Origin: Atherinomorus stipes
Lineage: Eukaryota > Chordata > Actinopteri > Atheriniformes > Atherinidae
Direction of reading: 5' to 3'
DNA: 64,000 bases
Assembly (NCBI GenBank): GCA_023101725.1
Contig: JALJCO010001050.1
Coordinates: 310,001-374,000, forward strand
Position 1 is the stretch's first letter; each line of letters opens with the position of its first letter. The notes under the pieces are model-generated. The model worked only from the letters and a program-made list of their open reading frames with translations. It ran no database searches and was not told the DNA's origin. Below, in pieces: positions 1-12,333 of this stretch. Both the position numbers and the translations under genes were made by a program.

Positions 1-45
<45 letters not shown>
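1..45. repeat. (TA)n microsatellite
   Basis: An uninterrupted alternating TA tract opens the window. Further long TA tracts are listed separately. Tc1/mariner elements insert at TA, and several Tc1-type copies here sit beside such tracts. Confidence 0.95.
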
Positions 46-48
<3 letters not shown>

Positions 49-471
49 ACACAGGGTAAAATAGGCCTGTAATGTGATTAATGAGGTTTATGTGATCCAA
101 CTTTAAGAAAGATAAAGTTTGTCCATAGCAGTTATGTATCTACATTAAAGCCTCGGTTTGTGTTGTTTTGCTTTAAACCCTTGTGAATTCTTCTTCACAT
201 CTTTTCCTGACCTGATGATTTCATACTTCCATCAAGGTGAAGGAAAAAAAACAAAGCTTTATTTCAACAGGAGGCACAATCTTACAGGGATTATAGTAGG
301 AATAGTTCTTACAACTGGTAAACATAATATGTAAAATCAATTGTTTGCTTGGTGTACTAAAAACAATACTCCCCATGCTTCAAAAATGTGACAAGTTTGA
401 AACTGACCGAAGAATTCCTCTGGTAGACCTGCAGATCAAAAGTCTGAGAGCTAGATGGAAAAGAAGCTTAC

Positions 472-3400
472 CAACATCCAGTTTATTAGTGAGGTAAACT
501 CCTCTTAGTGATGTAATGTTGGTGAAATCACTCTTCCTCTGCCCATCAAACAGGTGACGCTCCAGCGACTTAGAGAACAAGATCCCGCGATCGTCTGAAG
601 TGTACATAGTCCCGAAAAACGTGTCTGGTGTAAAACAGAAAACACAACGGTGTAAGTCAAGGCTGTTCAGCTCAGATTCAGTTTGAAGATGCAGTATGTG
701 CTCCAGGTCTTGCTGATATTTGCAAGGCCTTCCCTGAGAGACGTTGTCTGGATGGGAGCATAGACAGTAATGCAACCCCATCCCATCACTGATAACAAAC
801 CGGATGCTCCCGACCCTCTTTATCTGCAGGACATGGCCGCCATGCTTTCCAGAAACATCCTCACATTTATCACTTCAGACCACTTTCCACTTTTCCTCAG
901 AGCATTTTAAATGAGTTTGGTTCAGATAAGAGACGGATGGCGGTCTGAATCCTGGCTTCTTCTCTGCATGACAGAGCTTTAACCTGCATTTGTTGATTTC
1001 AGGGTGAGCTGTGTTCACAGACAGTTTCTGAAAGTCCTCCTGAGTCCATGCCGTGGTTTCCAGTAGAGAATCATGTCTAGTTTAAATACAGTGCTGCCTG
1101 AGGGCCCGAAGATCACCAGCATCCAGTTTCACGCACACAGAGATTCCTTCTTATTCTTAGAAACTTTTGTTGATATTTTACACAGTAGATGGTGGGATCT
1201 TGGTGAATTTCTGCTCATCTTTACAACTGAGATACTTTCTGAAATGCTTCTTTCATGTCACCAACCTGTTGCAAATTAAACTAATTAGCTGTCAAATGCA
1301 TTTGTTTTCACTTTGTGCCAATTATTTTTCTAGCTTTTGGTTCCCATTCCAACTTTTTAGTGACGTGCTCATATTTTCCATGAAATGGTCAAATGTCTCA
1401 GTTTCAACATCTGATATGTTCATGTTCTTTTGGGAATCAAATATGGATTTATGTGATTTGCAAATCGCTTCATTCTGTTTTTACTTACATTTTACACACC
1501 ATCCCAACTTTTTTTTTCTTTTTTTAAACTGGGGTCGTAAAATGAAGAGTGCCAGCAGCTGGGAACAGGCGACATAAAACTTTCTGCCTCAGCATCAAGT
1601 TATCATCAATCATATTTTATGTGTGCGAAGCTCACACACGTGTCAAGTAATGCATGAAGGACAAGCAATGCTGAGGGCAATGATGTACAAGGTGTTGTGT
1701 GTGTATGTGAGAGTGTGTTACACCCTGATCCAAAGATACGATTGTCAGCTTTTGCTGTGTAACCTTAACCTGCCACCTGTCAGGCGACAAAAGATAAATC
1801 CCCTCTACCCCATAGCTCCCCTATTTATCCCTGCAGTTCAAAAGTCCCTCTTCCTGACCAAAACAGCGATAACTGGAGGAGAAGACAGAAGAAAAACTGA
1901 ATTATGATAATATGTGGATGAAGAGAAAAGAATGGGAGGAAGAATAAATGAGAATAGGGAGAAAGAAGGGAGCAGAGAAGGAAAGGAACAAGGACTTGGT
2001 GCTGGAAATGCATGCACAAACACTCAGCAAGATGATTTGTCAGCAACACCTACAACTTGTGGAACCAGTTCCCGTTGAGCCTTTCCATTACAACAAAGGC
2101 TGAGAGCAATAAATTTCATGTTGTGTGGGCAAACTCACAAATATGTGTCAGGCATGTTGCTAAGACTTTGTAGGTGTGTGCCGTGTTTCCTGAATGGAAA
2201 ATATGGACAAAGAGATTAACTGTGCCGGTGTGAGAGTGTTGCTTTGTCCAGTACCTCCCGGGTTGTCCACATGCATGAAGAGCATGTCCTCATCTCCATC
2301 CAGGATGGAGTAAAACTGCAAGCACAGAGACGGGGAGAGACAAAGCACATGTGGGTCAGAAAATCTGCAATTGCGGGGTTTTTTCTGTTTGTTTTTGTTT
2401 TTGATGACCAATTTAATCTTCACCATAAACCTTGTCTAATTATCGTGAGAGAAAAGCTGTGTTTGCGGTGTCAACATGATGTGTGGGTGGGTGTTTCATC
2501 AGAGGTGTGTGTTCAGTTGGTGTCGAAAACGGAAATGTTGCCACTTTTTGTTTTTGCTTAAACTGGACGAGCCTCTAATAATGTCCCAACTGGCCAAAGC
2601 ATGCATCAAACTGGTGGAAGAGTTTAGAAATCACAGCTCTTTACTCTTTTTTTTTTTTTTTTTTACTGATGGAACAGGGCTTAAATCTGTTTCCTTAGTC
2701 ATTTCTTCATCAATCAAGCAAGTCAGATATCTGGAGTTAAGATGAGAAAAGCTGTGGCCAAGAGAAACAGACCATCGTGGGGCTGCAAAACACATCTATC
2801 AGTTATAGTTGCAACATTCTGAAACTCTGAAAACAAAGAAAAAGAGTATAATGGTGGAAAATCCTGGGATCCTTTTCCTTAGTGAAAAATCTTTCAAAAG
2901 CAGCCAAATGCAGAACCTGCCCCAGGAAGTAGGCTCATCATTGTTCAAGTCAGCCACATACATGAGACATAAAAGCAAACTGGTCAAAAAAATTTGATTT
3001 TTATCCAGGTAAAAAGAAAAGAGGGAGAAGCTTGGATCAGCTCGCCATGAGAGTCTGATCTGAGGAGGCAGTATGGAGTTACATGCTGCAGTGCTTATTG
3101 ATGATGTGTAGCAGTTTTTGGAGGGTAAATAAGTGGAAAGTGGAGTCAGGCAGCTGATCAAAACCAGACCAGTCTCCGTTTCACATGTAGAAAACTGACA
3201 GCGTCCCTTCGTCGTTTAGATTTGTTGTTATTAAAAAAGTTTTATAAACCTAGAAGGAATAATTGTCAAAGTGCAGAAAAGGGATCATTAAAAGCTGTGG
3301 GTTTTGGAACGGAGCAACATGTCTGGAGCAGCAGGCAGATAGACTAACAGTTCCAAAACTATTTTCTTTGAAGACTCCTTTATGCAACTACCACCAAACG

Positions 3401-5362
3401 TGTGCCCACTCTTCCCTCATTCATGCTCAAACTGTGCTCAGTTTGATGCTTTTATTAGTTAACTTCTCACCACAGATGTTAAATTCTGGCTGAGTCCTGT
3501 TCTGTCCTGTAATAAAACCAAAGTAAATATCAACATAGATGCTGACGTCTGCGTATTTGTTAGAGATGTTTCATTATAGGCGATATATATATTTATATAT
3601 ATATATACACTACTCACAAAAAGTTAGGGATATTCGACTTTCGGTTATAATTTTAGGAAAATATAAAATGTTCATATTTAACCATTGAACAATGTACATG
3701 TGCATCTAAAAGTTTAGAGAAAGTCTAATCGCAGTGGATTTTAGGTTCATTCTGACATCATACAAAAACCAAATATCCCTAACTTTTGAGAGTAGTGTAT
3801 GTATACACAGTGGGTTCATAAAGTATTCAGACCCTTTAAACTTTTCACTCTTTGTTTCATTGCAGCCATTTGCCAAAATCAAAAAGTTCATTTTATTTCT
3901 CATTAATCAGCACCCCATCTTCACAGAAAAAAACAGAAATGTGGACATTTTTGCAAATTTTTTGAAAAAGAAAAATGAAATATTACATGATCATAAGTAT
4001 TCAGATCCTTTGCAGTGACACTCATATTTAACTCATATGCTGTCCATTTCTTCTGATCCTCCTTGAGATTGAGGTTCTACTCCTTCATTGGAGTCCAGCT
4101 GTGTTTAATTAAACTGATTGGACTTGATTAGGAAAGACACACACCTGTCTATATCAGACCTTACAGCTCACAGTGCATGTCAGAGCAAATGAGAATCATG
4201 AGGTGGAAGGAACTGTCCAAGGAGCTCAGAGACAGAATTGTGGTGAGGCACAGATCTGGACAAGGTTACAAAAGAATTTCTGCAGCACTAAAGGTTCCTA
4301 AGAACACGGTGGCCTCCATAGTCCTTAAATGGAAGAAGTTTGGGACGACCAGAACTCTTCCTAGACCCGGTCATCCAGCCAAACTGAGCAATTGTAGGAG
4401 AAGAGTCTTGGTGAGAGAAGTAAAGAAGAAGCCAAAGATCAATGTGGCTGAGCTCCAGAGATGCAGTAGGGAGATGGAGAAAGTTCCACAAAGTCAGCTA
4501 TCACTGCAGCCTCCACCAGTCGGGGCTTTATGGCAGAGTTAGTGCAAGACATATGAAAGCCCACATAGAGTTTGCCAAAAAACACATGAAGGACTCTCAG
4601 ACTGTGAGAAATAAGATTCTCTGGTCTGATGAGACCAGGATTGAACTTTCTGGAGTTAATTCTAAGCGATATGTGTGGAGAAAACCAGGCACTGCTCATC
4701 ACCTGCCCAATACAATCCCAACAGTGAAACATGGTGGTGGAAGCATCATGCTATGGGGGTGTTTTTCAGCTGCAGGGACGGGACGACTGGTTGCAGTCGA
4801 AGGAAAGATGAATTACAAGTACAGTACAGTACAGAGAGATCCTGGAAGAAAACCTCTTCCAGAGTTCAGGACCTCAGACTGGACCGAAGGTTCACCTTCC
4901 AACAAGACAATGACCCTCAGCACACAACTGAAATAACAAAGGAGTGGCTTCAGAACAACTCTGGAACCATTCTGGACTGGCCCAGCCAGAGCTCTGACTT
5001 AAAACCAACAGAGCATCTCTGGAGAGACCTGAAAATGTCTGTCCACCACCGTTCACCATCCAACCTGACAGAACTGGAGAGGATCTGCAAGTAAGAATGC
5101 AGAAGATCCCAAATCCAGATGTGAAACACTTGTTGCATCATTCCCAAGAAGACTCATGGCTATACGAGCTCAAAAGGAAGCTTCTACTTCGTAATGAGTA
5201 AAGGGCCTGAATACTTATGACCATGTGATATTTCAGTTTTTTCTTTTTTAATAAATTTTGTAAAATTTCTACATTTCTGTTTATTTTTCTGTCAAGATGG
5301 AGTGCTGAGTGTACATTAATGAGAAATAAAATGAAAAGGGGTCTGAATACTTTCCGTACCAC

Positions 5363-5403
<41 letters not shown>

Positions 5404-7964
5404 ACATTGGCCACTTTATCAGGTACATCTGTTCAACTGCTCGTTAATGCAAATTTCTATCAGCCAATCACATGGCAGCAACTCAATGCATTTAGGCATT
5501 TAGACATGGTCAAGACAATCTGCTGCAGCTCAAACCAGCATCAGAATGGGGAAGAAAGGTGATTTAAGTGACTTTGAACATGGCATGGTTGTTGGTGTCA
5601 GACGGGCTGGTCTGAGTATTTCAGAAACTGCTGATCTACTGGGATTTTCCTGCACAACCAACTCTAAGGTTTACAGAGATGGTCCGAAAAAGAGAAAATA
5701 TCCAGTGAGCAGCAGTTCTGTGGGCACAAATGCCTTGTTGATGCCAGAGGTCAGAGGAGAATGGCCAGACTGGTTTGAGCTGATAGAAAGGCAACAGTAA
5801 CTCAAATAATCACTCATTACCACTAAAGTATGCAGAAGAACATGGAGGCACAACACATCCAACCTGGAAGCAGATGGGCTACAGCAGCAGAGGACCACAC
5901 CTTTGCCACGCCTGTCAGCTAAGAACAGAAAACTGAGGCTATAATTCGCACAGACTCTCCAACATTGGACAATAGAAGATGGAGAAATGTTGCCTTGCCT
6001 AATGAGTCTCCATTTCTGCTACGCAAAGTGGGTTCCAACTCGGTACCAGCAAGGTTTACCTAATAAAGTGTCCAGGGAGTATGTATATATATATATCTAT
6101 ATAAATATAGATATATATATATATATACACACACATATATATATATATATATATATGTATATGTATATGTATGAGCAAAAAAAGTCTGCCCAAGCAAAAT
6201 TCTTTTGATAAGATTTCTTGACATAAGATGCATTGCCTTAAAACAAGTTCTTATCTCTCACTGAAATGTTTAATTTTAGGCAATTTTGTCTTATTTTGAG
6301 TGTGATGAGATATTTTGACAAGAAATTAGAAAAATATACTCGGTAAGATTTGAGTTTTTGCCCTTAATTCCACACTGGCTCTGAACAGTCAAAGCCTCAG
6401 GGAACCCCCTCTGCTCTTTGGGGGACCCCAGGTTGGGAACCATTACCTTAGACACACACATGAAAAGAAAGGAAACAGCCAAGTCTGGTTCGGATACATA
6501 GGTGTTAGGGTAAAATGAAATTTTTGTCCTCTTATATCCACAAATTTAACTTTAAACTTTCATAACTGGTTATGAAGTAGTGACAGAATACAGAATCAGA
6601 TGTTGATTTTCAGTCATCTCCCTTCAGGAATGTCTCCAGAATATTCCAAAGTATGGAATATTTAAAGTGTTCACAATCTACATGCAATTTTTTCCCCAAA
6701 TTTCTGAATCTCTTTGAATCTGCCTCACCGAGGTGCTCTATTTTAATCTAATTTTCAGTATCTAATATGGTTTTTATGTTCCACAGTGAACAAAGGACGT
6801 TGTTGTCAATATATAAGCCAATGAAAATGAGCAAGAGCACAAAATTATGCTTTTTTTTTTTCTTACCTGCTCAGTGGATGCAGAAGGAAGTAACGCTTGG
6901 CTGAATGTATCTCCTTGGTCTGATGAGAAATACATGACCCGAGGAGATCTCTAGGATTAAAATACTGTGTCAGATAGGCATACACGAACAGGGCCGGACA
7001 TCTGGCACGTTCCACCAAAGATAATCCTAAGTGGCAGATTTTGAGACACCTGTATGCTGACATATGAGTTACAGGATTCTCCCACGCAGCTTACCGAGTC
7101 CTCCATCACTGAGAAGAAGAGAAAAGCTCCAATGTATCCAAAGCTGTAAATGTCCTCATGAATGGTGGTGAAGGTCTTTCCCAGATCCTTCGTCCTCTTC
7201 AGCAGCAAATCTCCTCTCTCCTCTGCCTCAACTGCAATGACAAGAATGTGTTCAGTGGTAATATATGATGTGCAACACCTTTTTGCATTCATGTTTTTAA
7301 CATTTAATTTGAGAAACTGATCTATGACAAGCATGCTAAGGCATGGAAGTTAAGATTTGAGGTGCTCTAGTTTCATTTACTTTAGGCAAGGAATGGTCTT
7401 GAACCATAAACCATTTATATGATCTCATGAGCATCAACTAAGTCCATTTCATCTGTTCTTCTGTTTTAATTTTCCCTGCTGTAATTTACGCACACCAAAG
7501 CAAAGAAAATTTATAAACCCCGGCTCGTGACATTAGAACATCAAACAGTAGCATACTTGTATTTTCAATTTATCTGAGAAAGCACTTGCTGATGGTGGGA
7601 GGAAAGAACTTCCAGTAGAACCCCACTAAAACTGGCCATCAACATTAAGCAGACAACAGTCATGGCTTCCATGCCAGAAAATTACATTGTGACAAAATGT
7701 AATGGAACAGTCCAAATATTCATGCGCAGGTCTAAACTACAACCCATTCCTACAAAGGAAAGATGAAAGGCCAGCTGGCAGTAAAATAGCTGCTAGCTGA
7801 CTTTAAAACCGCCATTTATACAGCAATTTATACTTTGTCCGTCAAGGAAGCATACTAGCATGTTTCTAATAACTTGGTGACAATAAAAAAAAGAGGAAAA
7901 AACAAAAATTCCAATCCTGCAATCTCCGTTTGGCACTGTCTTTGATGTGCAGAAAGATGAGCAA

Positions 7965-8011
<47 letters not shown>

Positions 8012-8166
8012 CATATATATATCTCAAGTCAAGACTGACCCCTTTAAAGAATCCTAAGTCAAAGGAGTCCTTCAGTAAGATTTTTTTTTTTTCATAGCAA
8101 ACAGCTGTAGCTGTTAGCTAGCCAACATTTTATTATTGTTACTATTTTTATTTTTATATATCTTTG

Positions 8167-8209
<43 letters not shown>

Positions 8210-10001
8210 TGTTAAGATCCCAGAGGGGAAATTAGGGCTCTGCATTTCACCCATCTCTGTACTGTAAGTACCAGAGAGCAGTGAGCTGCTACTTAAGGCG
8301 CCCGGGGAGCAGTTGGTGGGGGTTAAGGACCTTGCTCAGGGGTCCACAGTGGGTTTTGCCTGAGTGGCATGACAGGGACTCGAACCCGGGTCCTCCGCGC
8401 CAAAAGCCCGTGACATTACCACTGGGCTATCCACTCCCCCAAACAATGATTAATACATAATTAATTACCAAATTAATGCACAAACAACTGTGTTTATGGG
8501 TGGTGGTGGTGTGGGGGGGGGGGGGGGGGGGGGGGGGGGGGTGTCACTAACACCAAAGTATGTTATCTTTGGGGTCATGGCTCAAAAAGTTTGCGTAGGC
8601 GTTAGCTACATTTCCAGCTAACAAAAGTGAGGGCTGATGGTTGTGTTCGCAAACACAGCTGCAAACTATGTTTACTGGTCTAGTTTTTGGATTGCGTTCA
8701 CTCTTGACCACCCCTCTCTGTTGGTAATAAACTCAATTTTAGACAGGTGTCCTGCATCAGCTTCCACCTTGAGAAATCACCAGTGTTTCAACAGGCATAC
8801 ACAAGACATGGTCACTGGTGACTTCATGGCATGGCTTTAATAGGCTACCCTTCTTGCATATGATTTATCATAGTATTTGTGAGGCTGCTTTAATATCTTC
8901 TGACACTTATTTCCAGCATTTACTACCTTTTTAAAGTTACCTTCTTGTTCCTTACCTGCGTCCACTCGGCTGCAGCTGAAGAACAGATTGATCCCAGCCC
9001 CCCTGATGGAAAGAGTAAGTCACAAACATTAAACACAACCACAAAAAATGTCGCAGCAGTCTTATGAGAGGGATTTCCTGATCACTTTTTTTCATGCCAC
9101 TCTATCTGAAGCAAACTGTCTGTTGAGTTATTTTGGACAGAGTCCGTGATCTACTTTGATCTGTTATTCTGCAATTCTGTTCCCTGATTATCCTCACCAT
9201 GAGAAAGAATGCACTCCATCATGAACTTTTGTCCACTTAATGCCAAAGTCCAGCGAAAGCCAAAGACCGCCCTGCAAGCCGAGAAACAAGAGGAATGTTT
9301 GCTTTTACTTTAAGGTGTGTCCTTGATGTGTGTGACACACACTTGTGACTGTGTTTGTGCCTCATTGATCTAAACAAGGGAAACCGCTGATAAAATCTAG
9401 ATGAGACATGGGCAGGGAGGTGAAAATGACAAGACTCACATCGATGCTGAGACCCACGAGGTAGTCTGGGTTGAGGAAGTGGTATGTGATTGGCTGAGCC
9501 AGGTGAAAGGGCAGCTGGATGAACTTGAAGGTTGCGCCGGCATCCGTGGAGGTGAAGATGATGCCGCCTGGATGGTTAACGACAGGTGTGTCTGCGGTCA
9601 GTATCACCTGGAATCAAAGTTAAAGGCTGATGTGAGCAGAATTTCTGATTCCAGGGGATAATATAGTTTAGAAAAAGCTGATAAGGAACATTCTGCTTCT
9701 TCTGGACTAAATTTGTCATTAGGGATGTTCAATATAGGCTTTTTTTTTTACCAATATCCGATATACCGATATTCTCTTAAATTCCAATATCCGATATCAG
9801 CCGATACTGATATATGCAGAAAACTTTTCTGCATATAAACGTTTCTGACAACTTGGTAACTTGACCAACAAATTAAAACCAGACATATTATAAGCAGCTT
9901 CAAAGCAAGTCAGTCTGTAGTAGCAGCAGCTGCACCATAGTCACATGACTCTGAAAGGAATGCTGGGATATGAAGTTCTTTCACGATAACTATGTATATA
10001 T

Positions 10002-10047
<46 letters not shown>

Positions 10048-12333
10048 CTATGTATATAGGGACTTTTCTACACGCTGGAACCTGCTAATGGAACAAGATC
10101 TCGCGAGATTTCGTTGATCCGTAATGAAATCTCGCGAGATTTCATCTTTCAAAATATCGGCCTAAGAAACTATACGTTTAATGCCAATATCCCTATTTGT
10201 CATCTAAGTCATGCAACAGTGAGAACGGTTTCACTTTAAGTTTTGCTTGTGGTATAAATTTCTGTGGAAGTTTATTTAAAGATTTCAGCTGCAACACTGA
10301 GCGGGTGTGTGTTGTGTAACAGGGAGAATATGTCTTAAGTCAGTGATAGAAGATGCAAGATGTCTTCACACCTATGTGTCACAACATCACAAACTTCTCA
10401 ACTACATGCAAAAAGGCGACAGAAACTGCCCTTACACCACAAACTTCTTATTTTTTCACCCAATACCAATCTTCCATCTGTTTTCAATCGTTTACACAGA
10501 CAGTGAAGGCCTGCAAGCCTCCAGTTTGGGAGCAATTTTATTAACAGGATGCAGCTGTTCACTTACAGAGCTCCCCGGTCCAACGCTGACTCCAAACTCC
10601 TCCCTGATGAAGGTGTGGTTGATGTGATGGGAGATGTCATGGAAGGACTTGCCATAATCCGTACTGATGAAAGCAGAGAGACAGTTTGGACACAACTCTA
10701 AACAGAGTGGGCTGAATGTGGGGATGGGATGCCGGCTCACCTTCGGTAAAGTCGTGAGGAGCCTCCATCAATGAAAGAATCGAGCGGGACGCTGATTGTT
10801 GAAAGAACCAGGATCACCTAAGAAATATGGCATGGTTAAATCAGAATCAGAAAGACTTCATTCATCTCAATCTGGAAAATTGCTCTGCAGCAGCAACATT
10901 AGAGATGCACCGATCCAGTTTTTTTCCAACCCGATACAGATACCGATACCTGAGCTGAGTGTATCGACCTATACCTGATATGATACTGTTGAATGAATGA
11001 TCTGTATACCTTGCCATGTGAGTGAAGGCATCAAACTTGACATAAACATTAAGCCTTGTTGAAAAAGGTAACACATTAACACAGATATGAATGTACTTTT
11101 ATTTATTTGTAAATAATAAAGTGTACATTTATTATGATAATAATAAAAACAGAAATGACTGGATCAGAATGCTGGATCGGCCACATTCATCGGATATCCG
11201 ATCCAGCTAATCAGTCAGTATTGGAGCCGATATCTAATCCGAGTATCGGACTGGTGCATCTCTAGCATTAATCTGTAGACAATATACATCACAAACAAAT
11301 GAAGGTAAGAACAAATAGATAAATAAGAGCAACTTAAAATAGTAATAGGAATATAAAATATAAGATTCAAGTCTGAGAAACGTGCAATATTTAAATGTAC
11401 AAATTAGCAGTTAAAGTGCCACATTCAAAGTACCCTCAGCAGTATCAGCAGTGTTAAAATGTACATTAGTATTATCAGACAATGTTGTAAAAATTTAAAT
11501 ATGATGACCAGTGATTTGGACTTTTAGTGTACAGTGCCATGGCATGTGGCAAGACAGATTTATCTGTCTCTAAACTTAGATTCCTATTTAGGTGGATCCA
11601 TTCATGATTTATCATTGCAGTTTGATTGAGACGCTCTGAAAGAAGCTTTTGTGGCCTTTTTATTTTAAAAAAAGAAAAAAAAGATATAAAGTGTAAAACA
11701 TTGAAGCTAAAGCTTCAGAAAGACGACTGGTTGCAGCGTTTTTAAGACACTTACTCCTGTTCCATCGCCCACCCATGTGAGAATCACATAGGAGCCATCA
11801 TCACCGTTAAACCCTGTCTAGGAGGGAAACAGGAAAGAAAGGTTCACACATCTGAACATAGGCGTAGTGGAGTGTAATTCCCTTTTTCTGTGGTGGGATA
11901 TGAGCAAAAAATGTACTATTATGTGATTGATAATTAGAATAATAACAATGAGGTTAAGAAACAAACAAATCTGATTTATTATTATTGGCATTATTTTCCT
12001 ATAAACTTATCTGCAAGACAATAAATGTAATTAACGGCCTTTACGTAATAATACGTAATGATAAACAGATTTCACCTCGTGAGTGTTGTCATCTAGAACC
12101 TTGTGCTCGGCCGGGGTGAGCGGGATCCTGCAGGAGGTGAAGGCAGGACCGTGAGAAGGGTTGGAGGAGCTTGTATCCCTCCTGGGGCGCGCGCGCACCT
12201 GTCCCCAGCTCTCCCCCTGCTGAGTCCGGCGGAAAGTCACGGTCTTCCCCCAGCGGCGACCGCTGCTCTCAGCCCCCACAAGAACAAAGAGAGGGACGCA
12301 CACCCCAGCGAGGACCCCGAGTCTCCAGAGCAT
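472..12333 (-). CDS. sort1: Sortilin (VPS10-domain sorting receptor), exons 1-11; gene continues beyond left edge
   Basis: Sortilin is a type I receptor that moves ligands between Golgi, endosome, lysosome and plasma membrane; the part here is the signal peptide, propeptide and first half of the luminal ten-bladed VPS10 beta-propeller. Coding exons (minus strand, high to low): 12333-12076, 11817-11755, 10817-10741, 10663-10567, 9607-9440, 9271-9198, 9002-8956, 7231-7095, 6950-6867, 2315-2255, 624-472. All junctions are AG/GT and the phases agree, giving about 406 residues. The chosen ATG (12333) starts a hydrophobic signal peptide ([20 protein letters not shown]); a furin-type RPRR site follows. 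Asp-box motifs of the propeller blades are visible: [46 protein letters not shown]. The order and spacing follow vertebrate SORT1 (for example [51 protein letters not shown]). The later propeller, 10CC module, membrane segment and tail are outside the window. Which teleost paralogue (a or b) cannot be decided. Confidence 0.9.
1270..1535. mobile_element. Fragment of a dispersed DNA transposon
   Basis: The stretch inside a sortilin intron ends in CATCCCAACTTTTTTT followed by an A-poor tail and GGGGTCGTAA. I recognise this terminus as a very common teleost DNA-transposon end (consensus GTCCCAACTTTTTTGGAATT). The other end and coding sequence are absent. Plus-strand ORFs over it have no recognisable domain. 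Confidence 0.45.
3608..3797. mobile_element. Short Tc1/mariner-type MITE
   Basis: About 190 bp with terminal inverted repeats CACTACTCACAAAAAGTTAG (left) and the complement of CACTACTCTCAAAAGTTAG (right), flanked by TA on both sides. It has no coding capacity. It lies a few bases from the larger Tc1 element that follows, in a (TA)n-rich intron. Confidence 0.75.
3806..5366 (+). mobile_element. Tc1-like DNA transposon, inactivated
   Basis: About 1.56 kb bounded by CACAGTGG-type terminal inverted repeats, each followed by a segment reading AAGTATTCAGACCC, and flanked by TA. The interior carries a degenerate Tc1 transposase. It lies in a sortilin intron. The inverted ends, TA target and DDE transposase match the family. 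Confidence 0.9.
4177..5094 (+). pseudogene. Tc1-like transposase, frameshifted
   Basis: Three overlapping frames together cover a Tc1 transposase. From 4177: N-terminal paired-type helix-turn-helix region ([49 protein letters not shown]). Then, after a frame change near 4440-4560, the catalytic start ([34 protein letters not shown]). Finally, in a third frame, [13 protein letters not shown] and the end of the DD34E triad ([11 protein letters not shown]). At least two frame changes make it non-functional. Intact Tc1 transposases are about 340 residues. Confidence 0.9.
5372..5400. repeat. (TA)n microsatellite
   Basis: Alternating TA tract between two Tc1-type elements. Confidence 0.9.
5402..6080 (+). 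mobile_element. Second Tc1-like element, internally deleted
   Basis: Its ends read GGCCACTTTATCAGGTACAT (left) and CCTAATAAAGTGTCCAGGGAG (right, shown as the plus strand), the typical inverted termini of an abundant fish and frog Tc1 family. The 84-codon ORF at 5546-5800 keeps the transposase N-terminus ([20 protein letters not shown]) and then runs into a rearranged or deleted catalytic part. It is about 680 bp, against about 1.3-1.6 kb for complete relatives, so it is a non-autonomous relic. Confidence 0.8.
6080..6168. repeat. TA/CA-rich microsatellite
   Basis: Imperfect alternating TA tract with short CA and GTATA interruptions next to the Tc1 element end. Confidence 0.85.
7968..8022. repeat. 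(TA)n microsatellite
   Basis: Alternating TA tract in a sortilin intron. Confidence 0.9.
8170..8209. repeat. (TA)n microsatellite
   Basis: TA tract directly next to the 3' end of the SINE that follows. Confidence 0.9.
8212..8440 (-). mobile_element. tRNA-derived SINE
   Basis: Read on the minus strand, the head contains an A box (TAGCCCAGTGG) and a B box (GGGTTCGAGTCCC) at tRNA-like spacing. A SINE body and a tail reading GGGTGAAATGCAGAGCCCTA then TTTCCCCTCTGGGATC follow, a typical teleost SINE tail. Length is about 230 bp. It is not a functional tRNA gene: the region between the boxes does not fold as a cloverleaf and the body continues into SINE sequence. It lies in sortilin intron 7-8. 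Confidence 0.8.
8511..8541. repeat. Poly-G run
   Basis: About 30 consecutive G after a GGTGGT stretch. The length of such homopolymers is unreliable in most assemblies. Confidence 0.85.
9720..10195. mobile_element. hAT-type MITE with 8-bp target-site duplication
   Basis: Terminal inverted repeats start TAGGGAT and end ATCCCTA. The eight bases TTTGTCAT stand immediately outside both ends (9712-9719 and 10196-10203), an exact 8-bp target duplication as made by hAT transposases. The interior is rich in ATATCGG/CCGATAT motifs, has a (TA)n tract and two perfect TCTCGCGAGA palindromes. It has no coding capacity and lies in a sortilin intron. Confidence 0.9.
10003..10046. repeat. (TA)n microsatellite inside the hAT MITE
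   Basis: Alternating TA tract between two copies of ACTATGTATATA. Confidence 0.9.
10900..11264. mobile_element. hAT-type MITE
   Basis: Termini TAGAGATGCACCGATCC (left) and its near-complement GGACTGGTGCATCTCTA (right). The interior is rich in CCGATACC and GATATCCGATCC motifs. It interrupts a retroposon-like stretch: the left flank (TCAGAATCAGAAAGACTTCA) and right flank (an A-rich ATAAGAGCAAC region) look like two halves of one dispersed repeat. A clean 8-bp duplication is not visible, so the ends have probably mutated. Confidence 0.8.
12076..12333 (-). CDS. sort1: Sortilin exon 1 coding part: signal peptide and propeptide
   Basis: 86 codons from the ATG to a GAG|GTGAAA donor in phase 0. The order is hydrophobic signal peptide, a basic propeptide ending in RPRR (likely furin site), then the start of the mature chain (DDNTHE). 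The exon is GC- and CpG-rich, including an alternating GC run near 12187-12196, as expected for a promoter-proximal CpG island. The frame stays open upstream of the ATG to 12471, but that part looks like 5' leader. Plus-strand ORFs here are antisense shadows. Confidence 0.88.

Noticed and set aside
1073..1577. Two overlapping plus-strand ORFs
   Set aside because: They lie in a sortilin intron over a DNA-transposon end; hydrophobic composition comes from T-rich sequence.
8366..8440. tRNA gene on the minus strand
   Set aside because: A and B boxes are present, but there is no cloverleaf and the sequence continues into a SINE body and tail.
10900..11264. 8-bp target duplication around the second hAT MITE
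   Set aside because: Flanks AGCAACAT and GCATTAAT do not match well enough to claim a duplication.
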